DNA from: Diplocloster agilis
GTDB taxonomy: Bacteria > Bacillota > Clostridia > Lachnospirales > Lachnospiraceae
DNA: 64,000 bases
Reading direction: 5' to 3'
Assembly: GCF_019042275.1 (NCBI RefSeq)
Contig: NZ_JAHQCW010000003.1
Location: 1 to 64,000, forward strand
The position numbers and the translations under genes were made by a program. The notes under the pieces are model-generated. The model saw only the letters and a list, made by a program, of their open reading frames with translations, searched no databases and had not been told where the DNA came from. Positions 54,826-63,187 of the stretch are shown one piece after another. How positions within the stretch are numbered: the first letter of the stretch is position 1; every line of letters starts with the position of its first letter.

Positions 54826-55792
54826 AATACACTTTACTGGACCTGTTCATTTTGGAGATGGAGCTGACGCTAAGGCCCTGGAACATACGACGATCAGCCT
54901 ATGTGCGGATACTCTTTTTTCCGCGCTGTGCCATAGTGCCAGCCAAATGGATGGAGAGAATAAAATACCGGCATTGGTTCAACCAATCATAAAGGGGCGG
55001 CTGGCTTTTTCAGATCTGTTTCCTTATAAAAAAGATACGCTTTATATACCGAAACCTATTCTCCCGGCGAAGTTAACCGGGGATATGGTGGATGCTTCCA
55101 GAAGGAAACAGATGAAAGGGCTTAAGTTTATACCTGTTACGAGACTGGAAGAATTTTGGAGAGGGCTGCAAGGAGAGCGGGAATTACATGTGGAAGAACT
55201 GGCTGCTGATTTCGGGACTCCGTGGGACATCATCAAGGCGGCGGTCCGGAATGACAAAGATGCATTGCCATATACGGTAAGCGGATTTCTGTTTTACGAG
55301 GATTGTGGTTTGTACGGTTTGGTCAAATACGAAAATCAAGATGACCTGAATCTGGTCCGCAGGCTTCTAAAAAATCTGGAAATGGATGGATTAGGCGGGA
55401 AAATAAGTTCCGGTTATGGGAAATTCCGTTTGCAAGAAGAAAAAATTCTGGATGACAGTGAGAAGTATCAGGATGGGCAGAGTTCATTTCTTAAGAACAG
55501 CCTGACGGCAAAAACGAAAGGATTGAGTCTGCTGCTTACGACGTCTCTTCCAAGGGATGATGAACTGGACAATTCGATGCAGGGAGCTTATTACACCCTT
55601 ACCAGAAGAGGAGGTTATGTGCTGTCGGCAAAATATAGCGACCGTTTTTATAAGAAAAAAACGCAGTATTTTTTCGCTGCTGGTTCTGTATTTACAAATC
55701 GCTTTTTAGGAGACATTTATCATGTATCCCAAGAGAAAGAGCATCCGGTCTATCGTTATTCCTGCCCGATATTTATGGAGGTAAGACAATGA
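54806..55792 (+). CDS. csm4: Csm4, crRNA 5'-tag binding subunit
   Basis: A 328-residue RAMP protein (Cas5-like). The N-terminus YYLYKIHFTGPVHFGDG and TTISLCADTLFSALC are typical, as are the glycine-rich loop GLGGKISSGYGKFRL in the middle and the late YVLSAKYSDRFYKKKTQYFFAAGS. Csm4 holds the 5' repeat-derived tag and contacts Cas10. It overlaps csm3 by 20 bp and csm5 by 4 bp, so the genes are tightly coupled. Confidence 0.93.
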   Translation: MNYYLYKIHFTGPVHFGDGADAKALEHTTISLCADTLFSALCHSASQMDGENKIPALVQPIIKGRLAFSDLFPYKKDTLYIPKPILPAKLTGDMVDASRRKQMKGLKFIPVTRLEEFWRGLQGERELHVEELAADFGTPWDIIKAAVRNDKDALPYTVSGFLFYEDCGLYGLVKYENQDDLNLVRRLLKNLEMDGLGGKISSGYGKFRLQEEKILDDSEKYQDGQSSFLKNSLTAKTKGLSLLLTTSLPRDDELDNSMQGAYYTLTRRGGYVLSAKYSDRFYKKKTQYFFAAGSVFTNRFLGDIYHVSQEKEHPVYRYSCPIFMEVRQ

Positions 55793-56859
55793 TACGTGAA
55801 GGTTATCTGGAGAGTTATCAGATGATTTTGGAAACCCGATCGCCTGTGTTTGTAGGAAGCGGACAATCCTGCAATAAGGTAGAATATTATATGGACGCAA
55901 ACAAGCGGAAGGTTTCCATATTAGATGATGAGAAGTTTTTTTCTTTCTTAATTGATAAGGGGTTAATTGAAAAGTATGAATCTTTTATCTTAAATCCAAA
56001 TATTGGCTATCTATATGAATTTTTGTCGGAAAATTCTGTAACAGAGCAGGAGGTAGACTCATTTACCCGATACCATATCCGCTGCGGGCAAGGGTTAGAG
56101 AATGGAAGAAGCCTGAAAGAAATTTGGATGTTTTGCAGAGATCATTACGGCAGGCCTTATATTCCCGGGAGCTCTCTGAAAGGGGCATTAAGGACTGCTA
56201 TATTGACGGGACTACTTTTGCAGAAGAATTATCTTCAGGTAAATGATAAGAATGCTAAGAAACTGGAACAGGCTTATTTGAATACACTGAAAGTAACGGA
56301 AGATCCCAAAGACGAACAAAATAGTATTTTAAGAGGCTTATCGGTGTCGGACAGCGAAATTATTTCATCCGATGATATGGTCTTATGCGGAAAATGGGAC
56401 CTGACTCCCAGTGGGAAAAGGAAACAGCTATCTTTGGTACGTGAATGTGTCCGCGCGGGAGTTAAAATCAGAAGCCGGATAACGATTGACAGAAGTATTT
56501 GGAAAGATCGGGATCTTAAATTTTTAGAACAATGTATTCAGGCTTTTGGAAAGCATTATAAAGCTACATATTTACCTTATTATTCAAATTACAAAGGCTG
56601 TGAAATCCCCGCGGATAATCAGATGCTGGTGATTGGAGGAGGCAGCGGATATTTTTCCAAAAATATTGTATACGCAGCCTTAGGTAAGGACAAACATGCA
56701 CAGGCGGTGAAACTGGTATCCTCTGTAATGAAGAAGCAATTTCCAAGGCATTATCACGACAAGGACGAGCAGGTGGGTATCTCACCCCAAAATTTGAAGT
56801 GTACTTATTATAATCAAAATTTTTATCATTATGGTGTATGTTCGGTAGGATTTAAATAG
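55789..56859 (+). CDS. csm5: Csm5, backbone cap subunit
   Basis: A 356-residue RAMP protein capping the 3' end of the crRNA. The N-terminus ESYQMILETRSPVFVGSG and the conserved YIPGSSLKGALRTAIL are typical, and the late segment with NLKCTYYNQNFYHYGVCSV closes the second RAMP fold. Csm5 also recruits host nucleases for crRNA 3' trimming in studied systems. Its start overlaps csm4 by 4 bp. Confidence 0.92.
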   Translation: MIREGYLESYQMILETRSPVFVGSGQSCNKVEYYMDANKRKVSILDDEKFFSFLIDKGLIEKYESFILNPNIGYLYEFLSENSVTEQEVDSFTRYHIRCGQGLENGRSLKEIWMFCRDHYGRPYIPGSSLKGALRTAILTGLLLQKNYLQVNDKNAKKLEQAYLNTLKVTEDPKDEQNSILRGLSVSDSEIISSDDMVLCGKWDLTPSGKRKQLSLVRECVRAGVKIRSRITIDRSIWKDRDLKFLEQCIQAFGKHYKATYLPYYSNYKGCEIPADNQMLVIGGGSGYFSKNIVYAALGKDKHAQAVKLVSSVMKKQFPRHYHDKDEQVGISPQNLKCTYYNQNFYHYGVCSVGFK

Positions 56860-56880
56860 AAGGAAAGCAGGGAAACGGTA

Positions 56881-57627
56881 TTGGCAAAAAAATTTACAGT
56901 TGAATGGGAATATAAAGGCGAAGTAGATGTGAATCCCGGATATGCTTTCTATGGGTTTCTGAGTAACAAGCTGAACTCGGAGATGTCGGAATTATTGCAT
57001 CAGCAGAAACGGGTAATGATGAGCCAATATGTGAAGTATGATAATCGGATGCATCGGGCGGTTTGGATGCTTTCCTGTTTTGATGATAAGCTGGAGCAGC
57101 AGATAGACGATATGCTAAATGGCGGGAAGGCAGATATCCGTGGTAAGGAATTTCATATGGTACAGAAGAAGGAAGAAATAATTCCGGGCCAGCGTGAGAT
57201 CTTTTTCGAAGCAGGGATGCGTTATGGGGAGGCCAGGCAATATCGGATCTATTTTAACAGCCCGACGACATTTAAACAAAACGGAGAGTATGTGCTGTTT
57301 CCAACGGCAGAATTAATTATGCAGAGTCTAATCATGCATTGGAATCATATATTTCCGAATGTGCCGGTTAATGATGAGGATGCGGTTCGGCAGATTTTAG
57401 GCGGTACGAAGATCACGGCCTATAAATTGGAGAGCAGTTATTATCCTATGAAAAATATGTTCACAAAAGGCTTTCGGGGATATGTAATGATTAAACTGTA
57501 TTTGCCCGAGCCATTGAGAATTTTAGCTCAAGCGTTGTTATACTTCGGTAATTGGTGTGGAGTCGGGGCAAAGACTGCGTTGGGGATGGGAGGGGTTTGT
57601 GTCGAGCGGATTAGAGGGAAAGATTGA
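56881..57627 (+). CDS. cas6: Cas6 crRNA-processing endoribonuclease
   Basis: A 248-residue double-RAMP protein. The C-terminal glycine-rich loop GVGAKTALGMGGV is the Cas6 signature. The start is a TTG at 56881 after an AGGGAAA stretch; no ATG fits the conserved N-terminus. It cuts the repeat RNA to make crRNAs with an 8-nt 5' tag. The catalytic residues cannot be set by eye, but His and Lys residues are available in the N-terminal half. It lies 21 bp after csm5, and the array begins 167 bp after its stop. Confidence 0.88.
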   Translation: MAKKFTVEWEYKGEVDVNPGYAFYGFLSNKLNSEMSELLHQQKRVMMSQYVKYDNRMHRAVWMLSCFDDKLEQQIDDMLNGGKADIRGKEFHMVQKKEEIIPGQREIFFEAGMRYGEARQYRIYFNSPTTFKQNGEYVLFPTAELIMQSLIMHWNHIFPNVPVNDEDAVRQILGGTKITAYKLESSYYPMKNMFTKGFRGYVMIKLYLPEPLRILAQALLYFGNWCGVGAKTALGMGGVCVERIRGKD

Positions 57628-57794
57628 AGTGCGAAATGGTAGTGAACATGAAAAGTATGGGAGATTCGCACCTTGGTGTTTTCAAGGCGGAGAGGTGTTT
57701 GCGGAAGCTTTTTGAAGAAAAATAGTGATTGTTTTTTGGTGTTCGCACTTTTTGGGTGTGGAGATGGCTTTGGGGGCGGTCAGGTTTTGGTGGG
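57628..57794 (+). promoter_or_regulatory. CRISPR leader
   Basis: A 167-bp stretch without a gene between cas6 and the first repeat. Perfect repeats lie at this end and decayed ones at the far end, so new spacers enter here. It is rich in T and G near the array. No clear promoter boxes are seen. Confidence 0.6.
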
Positions 57795-59371
57795 GTTACA
57801 ACCTGCGCTCCGCGAGGAGATGGAAACGGTCGGAAGGTCAAGCGCGTGTGGCTGGACATGGTTACAACCTGCGCTCCGCGAGGAGATGGAAACTCTGGGA
57901 GTTATCGCCATATGAGGTAATGGATCTGAGTTACAACCTGCGCTCCGCGAGGAGATGGAAACCCCGAAGAGTCTATAAGAGACAGATTGAGCCAGGGTTA
58001 CAACCTGCGCTCCGCGAGGAGATGGAAACAACAGGTAGTGGACGTAGCCAGGAGGCAGACACAGTTACAACCTGCGCTCCGCGAGGAGATGGAAACATTG
58101 GGTGATACGCTTAACAGACCGTTATTGCTAAGTTACAACCTGCGCTCCGCGAGGAGATGGAAACTCGTAATGATAAAACTTGCAGTTATACATACCGTGT
58201 TACAACCTGCGCTCCGCGAGGAGATGGAAACCCTTTGAAAGCCCCTGAATATGGCATAGATTATAGTTACAACCTGCGCTCCGCGAGGAGATGGAAACCT
58301 CAAGCGTTTTACCAGATATTTCAGTGATTTTAGTTACAACCTGCGCTCCGCGAGGAGATGGAAACAAAAGGACTTATAGAAGAAAATTGTTTTATCTCTG
58401 TTACAACCTGCGCTCCGCGAGGAGATGGAAACGTGTCCATCATATCGGAGATTGCCAATAAAAGCTGTTACAACCTGCGCTCCGCGAGGAGATGGAAACA
58501 ACAATAACCTCAAGTTGATTGTCTGCCCTATCTGGTTACAACCTGCGCTCCGCGAGGAGATGGAAACTGTAAGGACTCCACTTCCGGCCGGCCGGACTGC
58601 GGTTACAACCTGCGCTCCGCGAGGAGATGGAAACCGAAGGAAATCGTCCAAAGCCTGTTTCCTGATCTGTTACAACCTGCGCTCCGCGAGGAGATGGAAA
58701 CTTCGCAGGGAGGACATAGCGACCGTTGCGGAATGTTACAACCTGCGCTCCGCGAGGAGATGGAAACGTTTGTAAGGATGGCTTTTTGTACCACTTCCAT
58801 AGTTACAACCTGCGCTCCGCGAGGAGATGGAAATCATTGCCGCTATGTCTATCTCGCGCAGCTGGTACTGGTTACAACCTGCGCTCCGTGAGGAGATGGA
58901 AATTGGAAAAATATTGCATATATTGGAAAAACATCAAGTTACAACCTGCGCTCCGCGAGGAGATGGAAATTCCATTAGGCAAATGAAGTGTAGTATCCAT
59001 CTCAGTTACAACCTGCGCTCCCCGAGGAGATGGAAATACCCAACTCGCCAGCTCTTCTGCCCGTTCAAACAGTTACAACCTACGCTCCGCGAGGAGATGG
59101 AAATAGGGGGCAACCGAACGATGGGATGGCGGGGAACGTTACAACCTACGCTCCGCGAGGAGATGAAAATGGTCTTGGCTTATGCGTTTCCACGTAAGCA
59201 CCACAGTTACAACCTACGCTCCGCGAGGAGATGGAAATCTGGATGTTCGTATGTCCCAACTTTTTCTTCGATGTTACAACCTACGCTCCGCAAGGAGATG
59301 GAAATGTTGGGTTTTGCACCCGTTTCACTTGCTTTATTGTTACAACTTGCGCTTTACGAGGAGATACCGTA
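57795..59371 (+). CRISPR. Type III-A CRISPR array, 24 repeats and 23 spacers
   Basis: Repeats are 33 bp, start with GTTACAACCTGCGCTCC and end with GAGATGGAAAC; spacers are 33-36 bp. Repeat 1 is 57795-57827, repeat 15 is 58735-58767, and the last recognisable repeat starts at 59339. Repeats 1-15 are identical. From repeat 16 (58802) the final base is T instead of C. Repeats 17 and 19 have single changes, repeats 20-23 carry CTACGCT, and repeat 24 is heavily changed. The orientation (GAAAC end on the right, leader on the left) implies rightward transcription. No cas1 or cas2 is in the window. Confidence 0.98.
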
Positions 59372-59439
59372 TATAAGCTAAATATTATATTTAACAACTC
59401 CTTATAATTTGTAGTAAATACAGAAAGAAGGACCCACAA

Positions 59440-60804
59440 ATGAAAAAAAATATATTATTCTCAGCAGTAAGCGGCACCGATCCCATATCAAAAAATAGTG
59501 ACGGTCCTCTATTACATATTTGTCGAAAATATAGACCAACTGAAATTTATCTATATTTATCGAAGGAAATGTTGGAATTACACAGAAGAGATGATCGCTA
59601 TTGCCTAAGTCTGAATAAATTAGGAGAGAAATTAGGATGTACGTTCACGATTGAAGTTATTGAAAGACCTGAATTAGATAATCCACATGTGTTTGATATT
59701 TTTTATAAAGAATTTCGCAGTATATTAAATAATATATGGGAGAAACACGAAGGAGAAGATTTCGATTTCCTTTTGAACGTATCTTCTGGAACACCCGCGA
59801 TGGAAGCAGCTTTACAGACCTTGGCAGCTTTCGGTGAAAATAAATATATACCGATTCAAGTAACTTCTCCTGCAAAGGGAGGTAATTTTCCAAAAGAAGA
59901 TTTTATTATTGAAAAAGTATGGGCAACGAATAAGGATAATGAAGAAAAATACTGTGATCGGAGCGTAGTCTCGGAAAATCTGAATCTGGTTGAAGAGATA
60001 AGATACGGTATTATTAGACGGCATCTGAAGGTATACGATTATATTGCGGCAAACACGGTTGCAAACACTTGTAATCATCTGTCAGATGTCATATTAGCGA
60101 TGCTGGAAGCTTCGGAAGATCGTTTTCGCTTAGATTTAGACAAAGTCGAAGCGTTGCAAAAACAGTATGATTTTAATTTTATGCCTACGACAGATGCAAG
60201 ATACCAAATGAATATAGAATATCTTTTAACTTTGGATATCAAGCGTAAGCGCAAGGAATATGTTGATTTTATAAGAGGTGTTACGCCTATTAATTTAGAC
60301 TTGTTAGAGATTTATTTATCAAATATTTTAAATATTAATATAAAAGACTATTGCGAAACATTTGCAAGCGGTAAAGTATGTATTACCCAGAGAAAATTGA
60401 AGAAAACCGAAAAGGGCAGAGATGTTTTAGAGAAACTGGAAGGTGGTTTTAAAAAAGGAGCTGCAAAAGGATATAACGACAGATTACCCTATTCTTCTGA
60501 ACATCTTAGAATTCTAATAGAAAGTTATGGTAATGATAGAAATGTCTTTGCTATGGTGGCGGAATTGAGAACAGTAGAGATAAAAGTGCGTAATTTAGCA
60601 GCGCATGTAATTATATGCCTTACCGAAGATAAAATAAAAAAAGAATGTGGAAAATCTCCGGATGATATTATGAATATTTTATGGGGATTAGCCAGAAAAG
60701 CTGGTATTATTCAGAATGAGGACATCCAATCATCATACCGTAATATGAACGATCAAATAATACAAGAAATATATTCCGGTAATAAAAATGTCTCTTTTTC
60801 ATAA
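59440..60804 (+). CDS. csm6: Csm6 CARF-HEPN ribonuclease
   Basis: A 454-residue effector of type III-A systems. The N-terminal CARF domain carries LNVSSGTPAM (SSGTPAM at residues 115-121), the cyclic-oligoadenylate pocket. The C-terminal HEPN domain carries R384-N-L-A-A-H389, the R-x4-H catalytic motif. When Cas10 makes cyclic oligoadenylate, Csm6 becomes a general RNase that stalls the cell or the phage. The gene is much more AT-rich than its neighbours and lies beyond the array. TATAAT at 59403-59408 may give it its own promoter. A GAAGGA site precedes ATG. Confidence 0.9.
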   Translation: MKKNILFSAVSGTDPISKNSDGPLLHICRKYRPTEIYLYLSKEMLELHRRDDRYCLSLNKLGEKLGCTFTIEVIERPELDNPHVFDIFYKEFRSILNNIWEKHEGEDFDFLLNVSSGTPAMEAALQTLAAFGENKYIPIQVTSPAKGGNFPKEDFIIEKVWATNKDNEEKYCDRSVVSENLNLVEEIRYGIIRRHLKVYDYIAANTVANTCNHLSDVILAMLEASEDRFRLDLDKVEALQKQYDFNFMPTTDARYQMNIEYLLTLDIKRKRKEYVDFIRGVTPINLDLLEIYLSNILNINIKDYCETFASGKVCITQRKLKKTEKGRDVLEKLEGGFKKGAAKGYNDRLPYSSEHLRILIESYGNDRNVFAMVAELRTVEIKVRNLAAHVIICLTEDKIKKECGKSPDDIMNILWGLARKAGIIQNEDIQSSYRNMNDQIIQEIYSGNKNVSFS

Positions 60805-60876
60805 TTTAATTAACTTATACATAGTCCTCGACGATAGAAAGACAGCATAATTTATTACATTAAATTGAAAAAGTGT

Positions 60877-60905
60877 TTGAATTGATATTTGTATATTGCT
60901 ATAAT
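60877..60905 (+). promoter_or_regulatory. Promoter of the shikimate kinase gene
   Basis: TTGAAT (60877-60882), 17 bp, TATAAT (60900-60905). ACGGAGG lies before the ATG at 60987. Confidence 0.65.
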
Positions 60906-60986
60906 ATAACCTTACAGAGATTAAAACGAAAGTGTAAATGTATGTTCTTTACATACTTAAAAACAAATTAGACAACGGAGGTAACA

Positions 60987-61829
60987 ATGCAAACCCAAGA
61001 CATAGAAAAACTGCAAGAACGCATTCGGCAGTGCGACGAACACATTATAGAAGCTCTGATACAGAGAATGCAGTTGACCAGAGAGCTGGCGGAACTCGAT
61101 AAAAAGTATCACCAGCCTTTGCTGACAATGGTTTCAGCACAAGGAGGAGGGAGGAGCGGAAATCACGATGGCAGCCGGGAAGATAACCCATCTGAAGGGC
61201 TGTACGGATATCTGGACACCATGCTCCGGGGCTGCCCAGATGAAACAATGATCCGTGAGATCTATCAGACGGTTATGGAAAGTACCAAAAAAGTCCGGGC
61301 ACAGTCTCTGTTCTCCTGCAACATCCTGCTGGTAGGCTTCATGGGAACCGGTAAGAGCACGGTCTCCTCCTATCTGGTGAAAGCCCTCGGCGTGGAAGAG
61401 ATCGATACGGACCGCCTGATCGAGCAAAGAGAGGGCCGGAGTATTGCCGGCATCTTCGAAACGGACGGGGAGGCTTATTTCCGCCGATGTGAAACCCAGC
61501 TGCTGGCAGAGCTGCAGAAACGGAAAAACCTGATTATATCCTGCGGCGGCGGCATGGTGCTGCAGGAGGAGAATGTACGTCTGATGAAAGAAAACGGGAA
61601 AATCGTACTGCTGACGGCCAGTCCCGAGACGATCTACGGGCGGGTGAAGGACAGCCGGGAACGCCCGCTTCTCAATAATAACATGAACGTGGAATTTATC
61701 GCCGGGCTGCTGGAGAAGAGGCGGCCGAAGTACCTGAAGGCAGCGGATATCATCATTGATACCGACGGAAGAGACGTGGCGGATATCTGTGAAGAGTTGA
61801 TTGAAAAAGTAGCGGGAAGTGCGGAATAA
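60987..61829 (+). CDS. aroK: Shikimate kinase with chorismate-mutase-like N-terminal domain
   Basis: A 280-residue fusion. Residues about 108-280 are a complete shikimate kinase: Walker A GFMGTGKST, EIDTDRLIEQREG, the F-x2-D-G-E-x-x-F-R element ETDGEAYFRR, SCGGGMV, and the lid with SRERPLL. Residues 1-95 resemble the AroQ helical chorismate mutase (LQERIRQCDEHIIEALIQRM). The helix that normally carries the DPxREE-type active site is replaced by the Gly/Ser-rich SAQGGGRSGNHDGS, so mutase activity is doubtful. It phosphorylates shikimate in aromatic amino acid synthesis. A strong ribosome site precedes ATG. Confidence 0.88.
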   Translation: MQTQDIEKLQERIRQCDEHIIEALIQRMQLTRELAELDKKYHQPLLTMVSAQGGGRSGNHDGSREDNPSEGLYGYLDTMLRGCPDETMIREIYQTVMESTKKVRAQSLFSCNILLVGFMGTGKSTVSSYLVKALGVEEIDTDRLIEQREGRSIAGIFETDGEAYFRRCETQLLAELQKRKNLIISCGGGMVLQEENVRLMKENGKIVLLTASPETIYGRVKDSRERPLLNNNMNVEFIAGLLEKRRPKYLKAADIIIDTDGRDVADICEELIEKVAGSAE

Positions 61830-61959
61830 GCTTTCATTTGCCGGAAAATTCCTGTATGATTAAGAAGTAAGAAGTTAAGCAGCAGGGAGAGAGTTATAGA
61901 TATCAGCCGTGATATTAATCCCGGTTCCTGCAATACTTTTGTTTCAAGGGAGGGTTACG

Positions 61960-62925
61960 ATGAAAAAAACAAGAAAGATCCTGTCACTTATTCTGGGCCT
62001 GCTCATAATCGCAGCTGCGGCCGCAGGCTGCGGAAAAAAGGAAGAATTGCCGGCCGGGCCGGCGGAACCAGCCGCAGTTGAGATGCCCGAAGCACCGCCG
62101 GCAGAGCCAGCCGCTCCGGTGGAGAGTGAGAAACCGGCGGAACCTGAACAGACGCCGGCGGAAGAAAAAGGGGTGCTCTTGATGGCTACCACCACCAGTA
62201 CCGATGACACGGGGCTGCTGGATTATCTGAAGCCCATATTCCTTGCGGATACCGGCTGGGATCTGCAGTGGGACGCCGTCGGCACGGGGGAAGCCCTGAA
62301 AATGGGTGAAAACGGCGACGTAGCCGTCGTTCTGGTTCACGCCAAGGCCAGTGAGGAAGAATTTATTGCAGGCGGTTATGGAGTGGAGCGTTTTCCGGTG
62401 ATGTACAATGATTTTATCGTGGCGGGGCCGGCACAACCGATCGCCCATACAGATAATATAGAGGCTGTTTTTTCACGGATTATCAAAGAACAGCTGCCCT
62501 TCGTCTCCCGTGGGGATGATTCCGGAACGGATAAGAAAGAAAAACAGATCTGGAAGAAGCTGGCGCTTGATCCGGCGCAGGATCCGGAATATGTGGAGTC
62601 CGGACAGGGAATGGGCGCTACACTTACGATGGCGGACGAGATGAAGGCTTACTGCCTTACCGACCGGGGCACTTATCTGAAGATGAAGAAGGATGCTACC
62701 GTACCGCTGGAACTGGAGATTGTCTGCGAGGGTGACGCCAATCTGTTGAATCAATATGGAGTGATCGCGGTCAATCCTGATAAATATCCCGATATCAACA
62801 ATGTGGGAGCCAATGATTTTATCGACTGGATCTGCTCCGAAAAGGTGCAGCAGCTGATCGGTGAGTTCGGTGTGGAAGAATACGGGCAGGCGCTCTTTGT
62901 GCCCAATGCCGGAACCGATTCTTAA
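61960..62925 (+). CDS. tupA: Tungstate-binding lipoprotein
   Basis: A 321-residue extracytoplasmic binding protein. A lipoprotein signal ends in AAGC near residue 24, followed by a long Pro/Ala/Glu-rich linker. The TupA signature ATTTSTDDTGLLDYL lies near residue 80, with the Thr and Ser residues that bind the oxyanion, and RGDDSGTDKKE is the second conserved site. It captures tungstate (or molybdate) for the TupBC importer. ATG 61960 follows AAGGGAGGG; the frame from 61909 has no such site. Tungsten or molybdenum enzymes would be elsewhere in the genome. Confidence 0.92.
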   Translation: MKKTRKILSLILGLLIIAAAAAGCGKKEELPAGPAEPAAVEMPEAPPAEPAAPVESEKPAEPEQTPAEEKGVLLMATTTSTDDTGLLDYLKPIFLADTGWDLQWDAVGTGEALKMGENGDVAVVLVHAKASEEEFIAGGYGVERFPVMYNDFIVAGPAQPIAHTDNIEAVFSRIIKEQLPFVSRGDDSGTDKKEKQIWKKLALDPAQDPEYVESGQGMGATLTMADEMKAYCLTDRGTYLKMKKDATVPLELEIVCEGDANLLNQYGVIAVNPDKYPDINNVGANDFIDWICSEKVQQLIGEFGVEEYGQALFVPNAGTDS

Positions 62926-62943
62926 TTCATACGAAGATGCATA

Positions 62944-62994
62944 GCGCCGTATCCGCGTAGGACAGAGGTCTTCTTGCGGATACGGCGCCGTTTT
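62944..62994 (+). terminator. Strong terminator between tupA and tupB
   Basis: GCGCCGTATCCGC (62944-62956) pairs perfectly with GCGGATACGGCGC (62976-62988), then CG and six T. It would sharply reduce tupB and tupC transcription from the tupA promoter. Confidence 0.9.
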
Positions 62995-63011
62995 TTATCT
63001 AAGGGTTGGGC

Positions 63012-63104
63012 CGCAAAATATGGTGGTCTGCAAAACTTGGTGGTCTGCAAAATATGGTGGCCTGCAAAATATGGTGGCCTGCAAAATAGGGCGGCCCGCA
63101 AAAC
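63012..63104. repeat. 17-bp minisatellite
   Basis: Five units plus a partial sixth of a 17-bp repeat with core GCAAAATATGGTGG, borders at 63012, 63029, 63046, 63063, 63080 and 63097. Units differ by 1-3 bases. Confidence 0.9.
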
Positions 63105-63106
63105 AA

Positions 63107-63170
63107 ACGGTATGATAAAAAGACGGTAAGAAAAATAGAAGGTAAGAAAAATAGATGGTATGATAAAAAC
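63107..63170. repeat. 16-bp minisatellite
   Basis: Four 16-bp units (63107, 63123, 63139, 63155) with core ACGGTAAGAAAAATAG or ACGGTATGATAAAAAG; units 1 and 4, and 2 and 3, are most alike. It directly follows the 17-bp repeat and ends just before the tupB ribosome site. Confidence 0.85.
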
Positions 63171-63187
63171 GCGGAAGGGGGCTGGAT

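Noticed and set aside
57828-59338. Spacers matching genes inside the window (self-targeting).
   Set aside because: A reading of spacers against the window showed no match, but this was by eye only and says nothing about the rest of the genome.
57673-59381. Several long open frames on both strands across the array, with repeated peptide words such as NLRSARRW.
   Set aside because: They are translations of the CRISPR repeats and spacers; the repeat period and degeneration pattern leave no doubt about the array.
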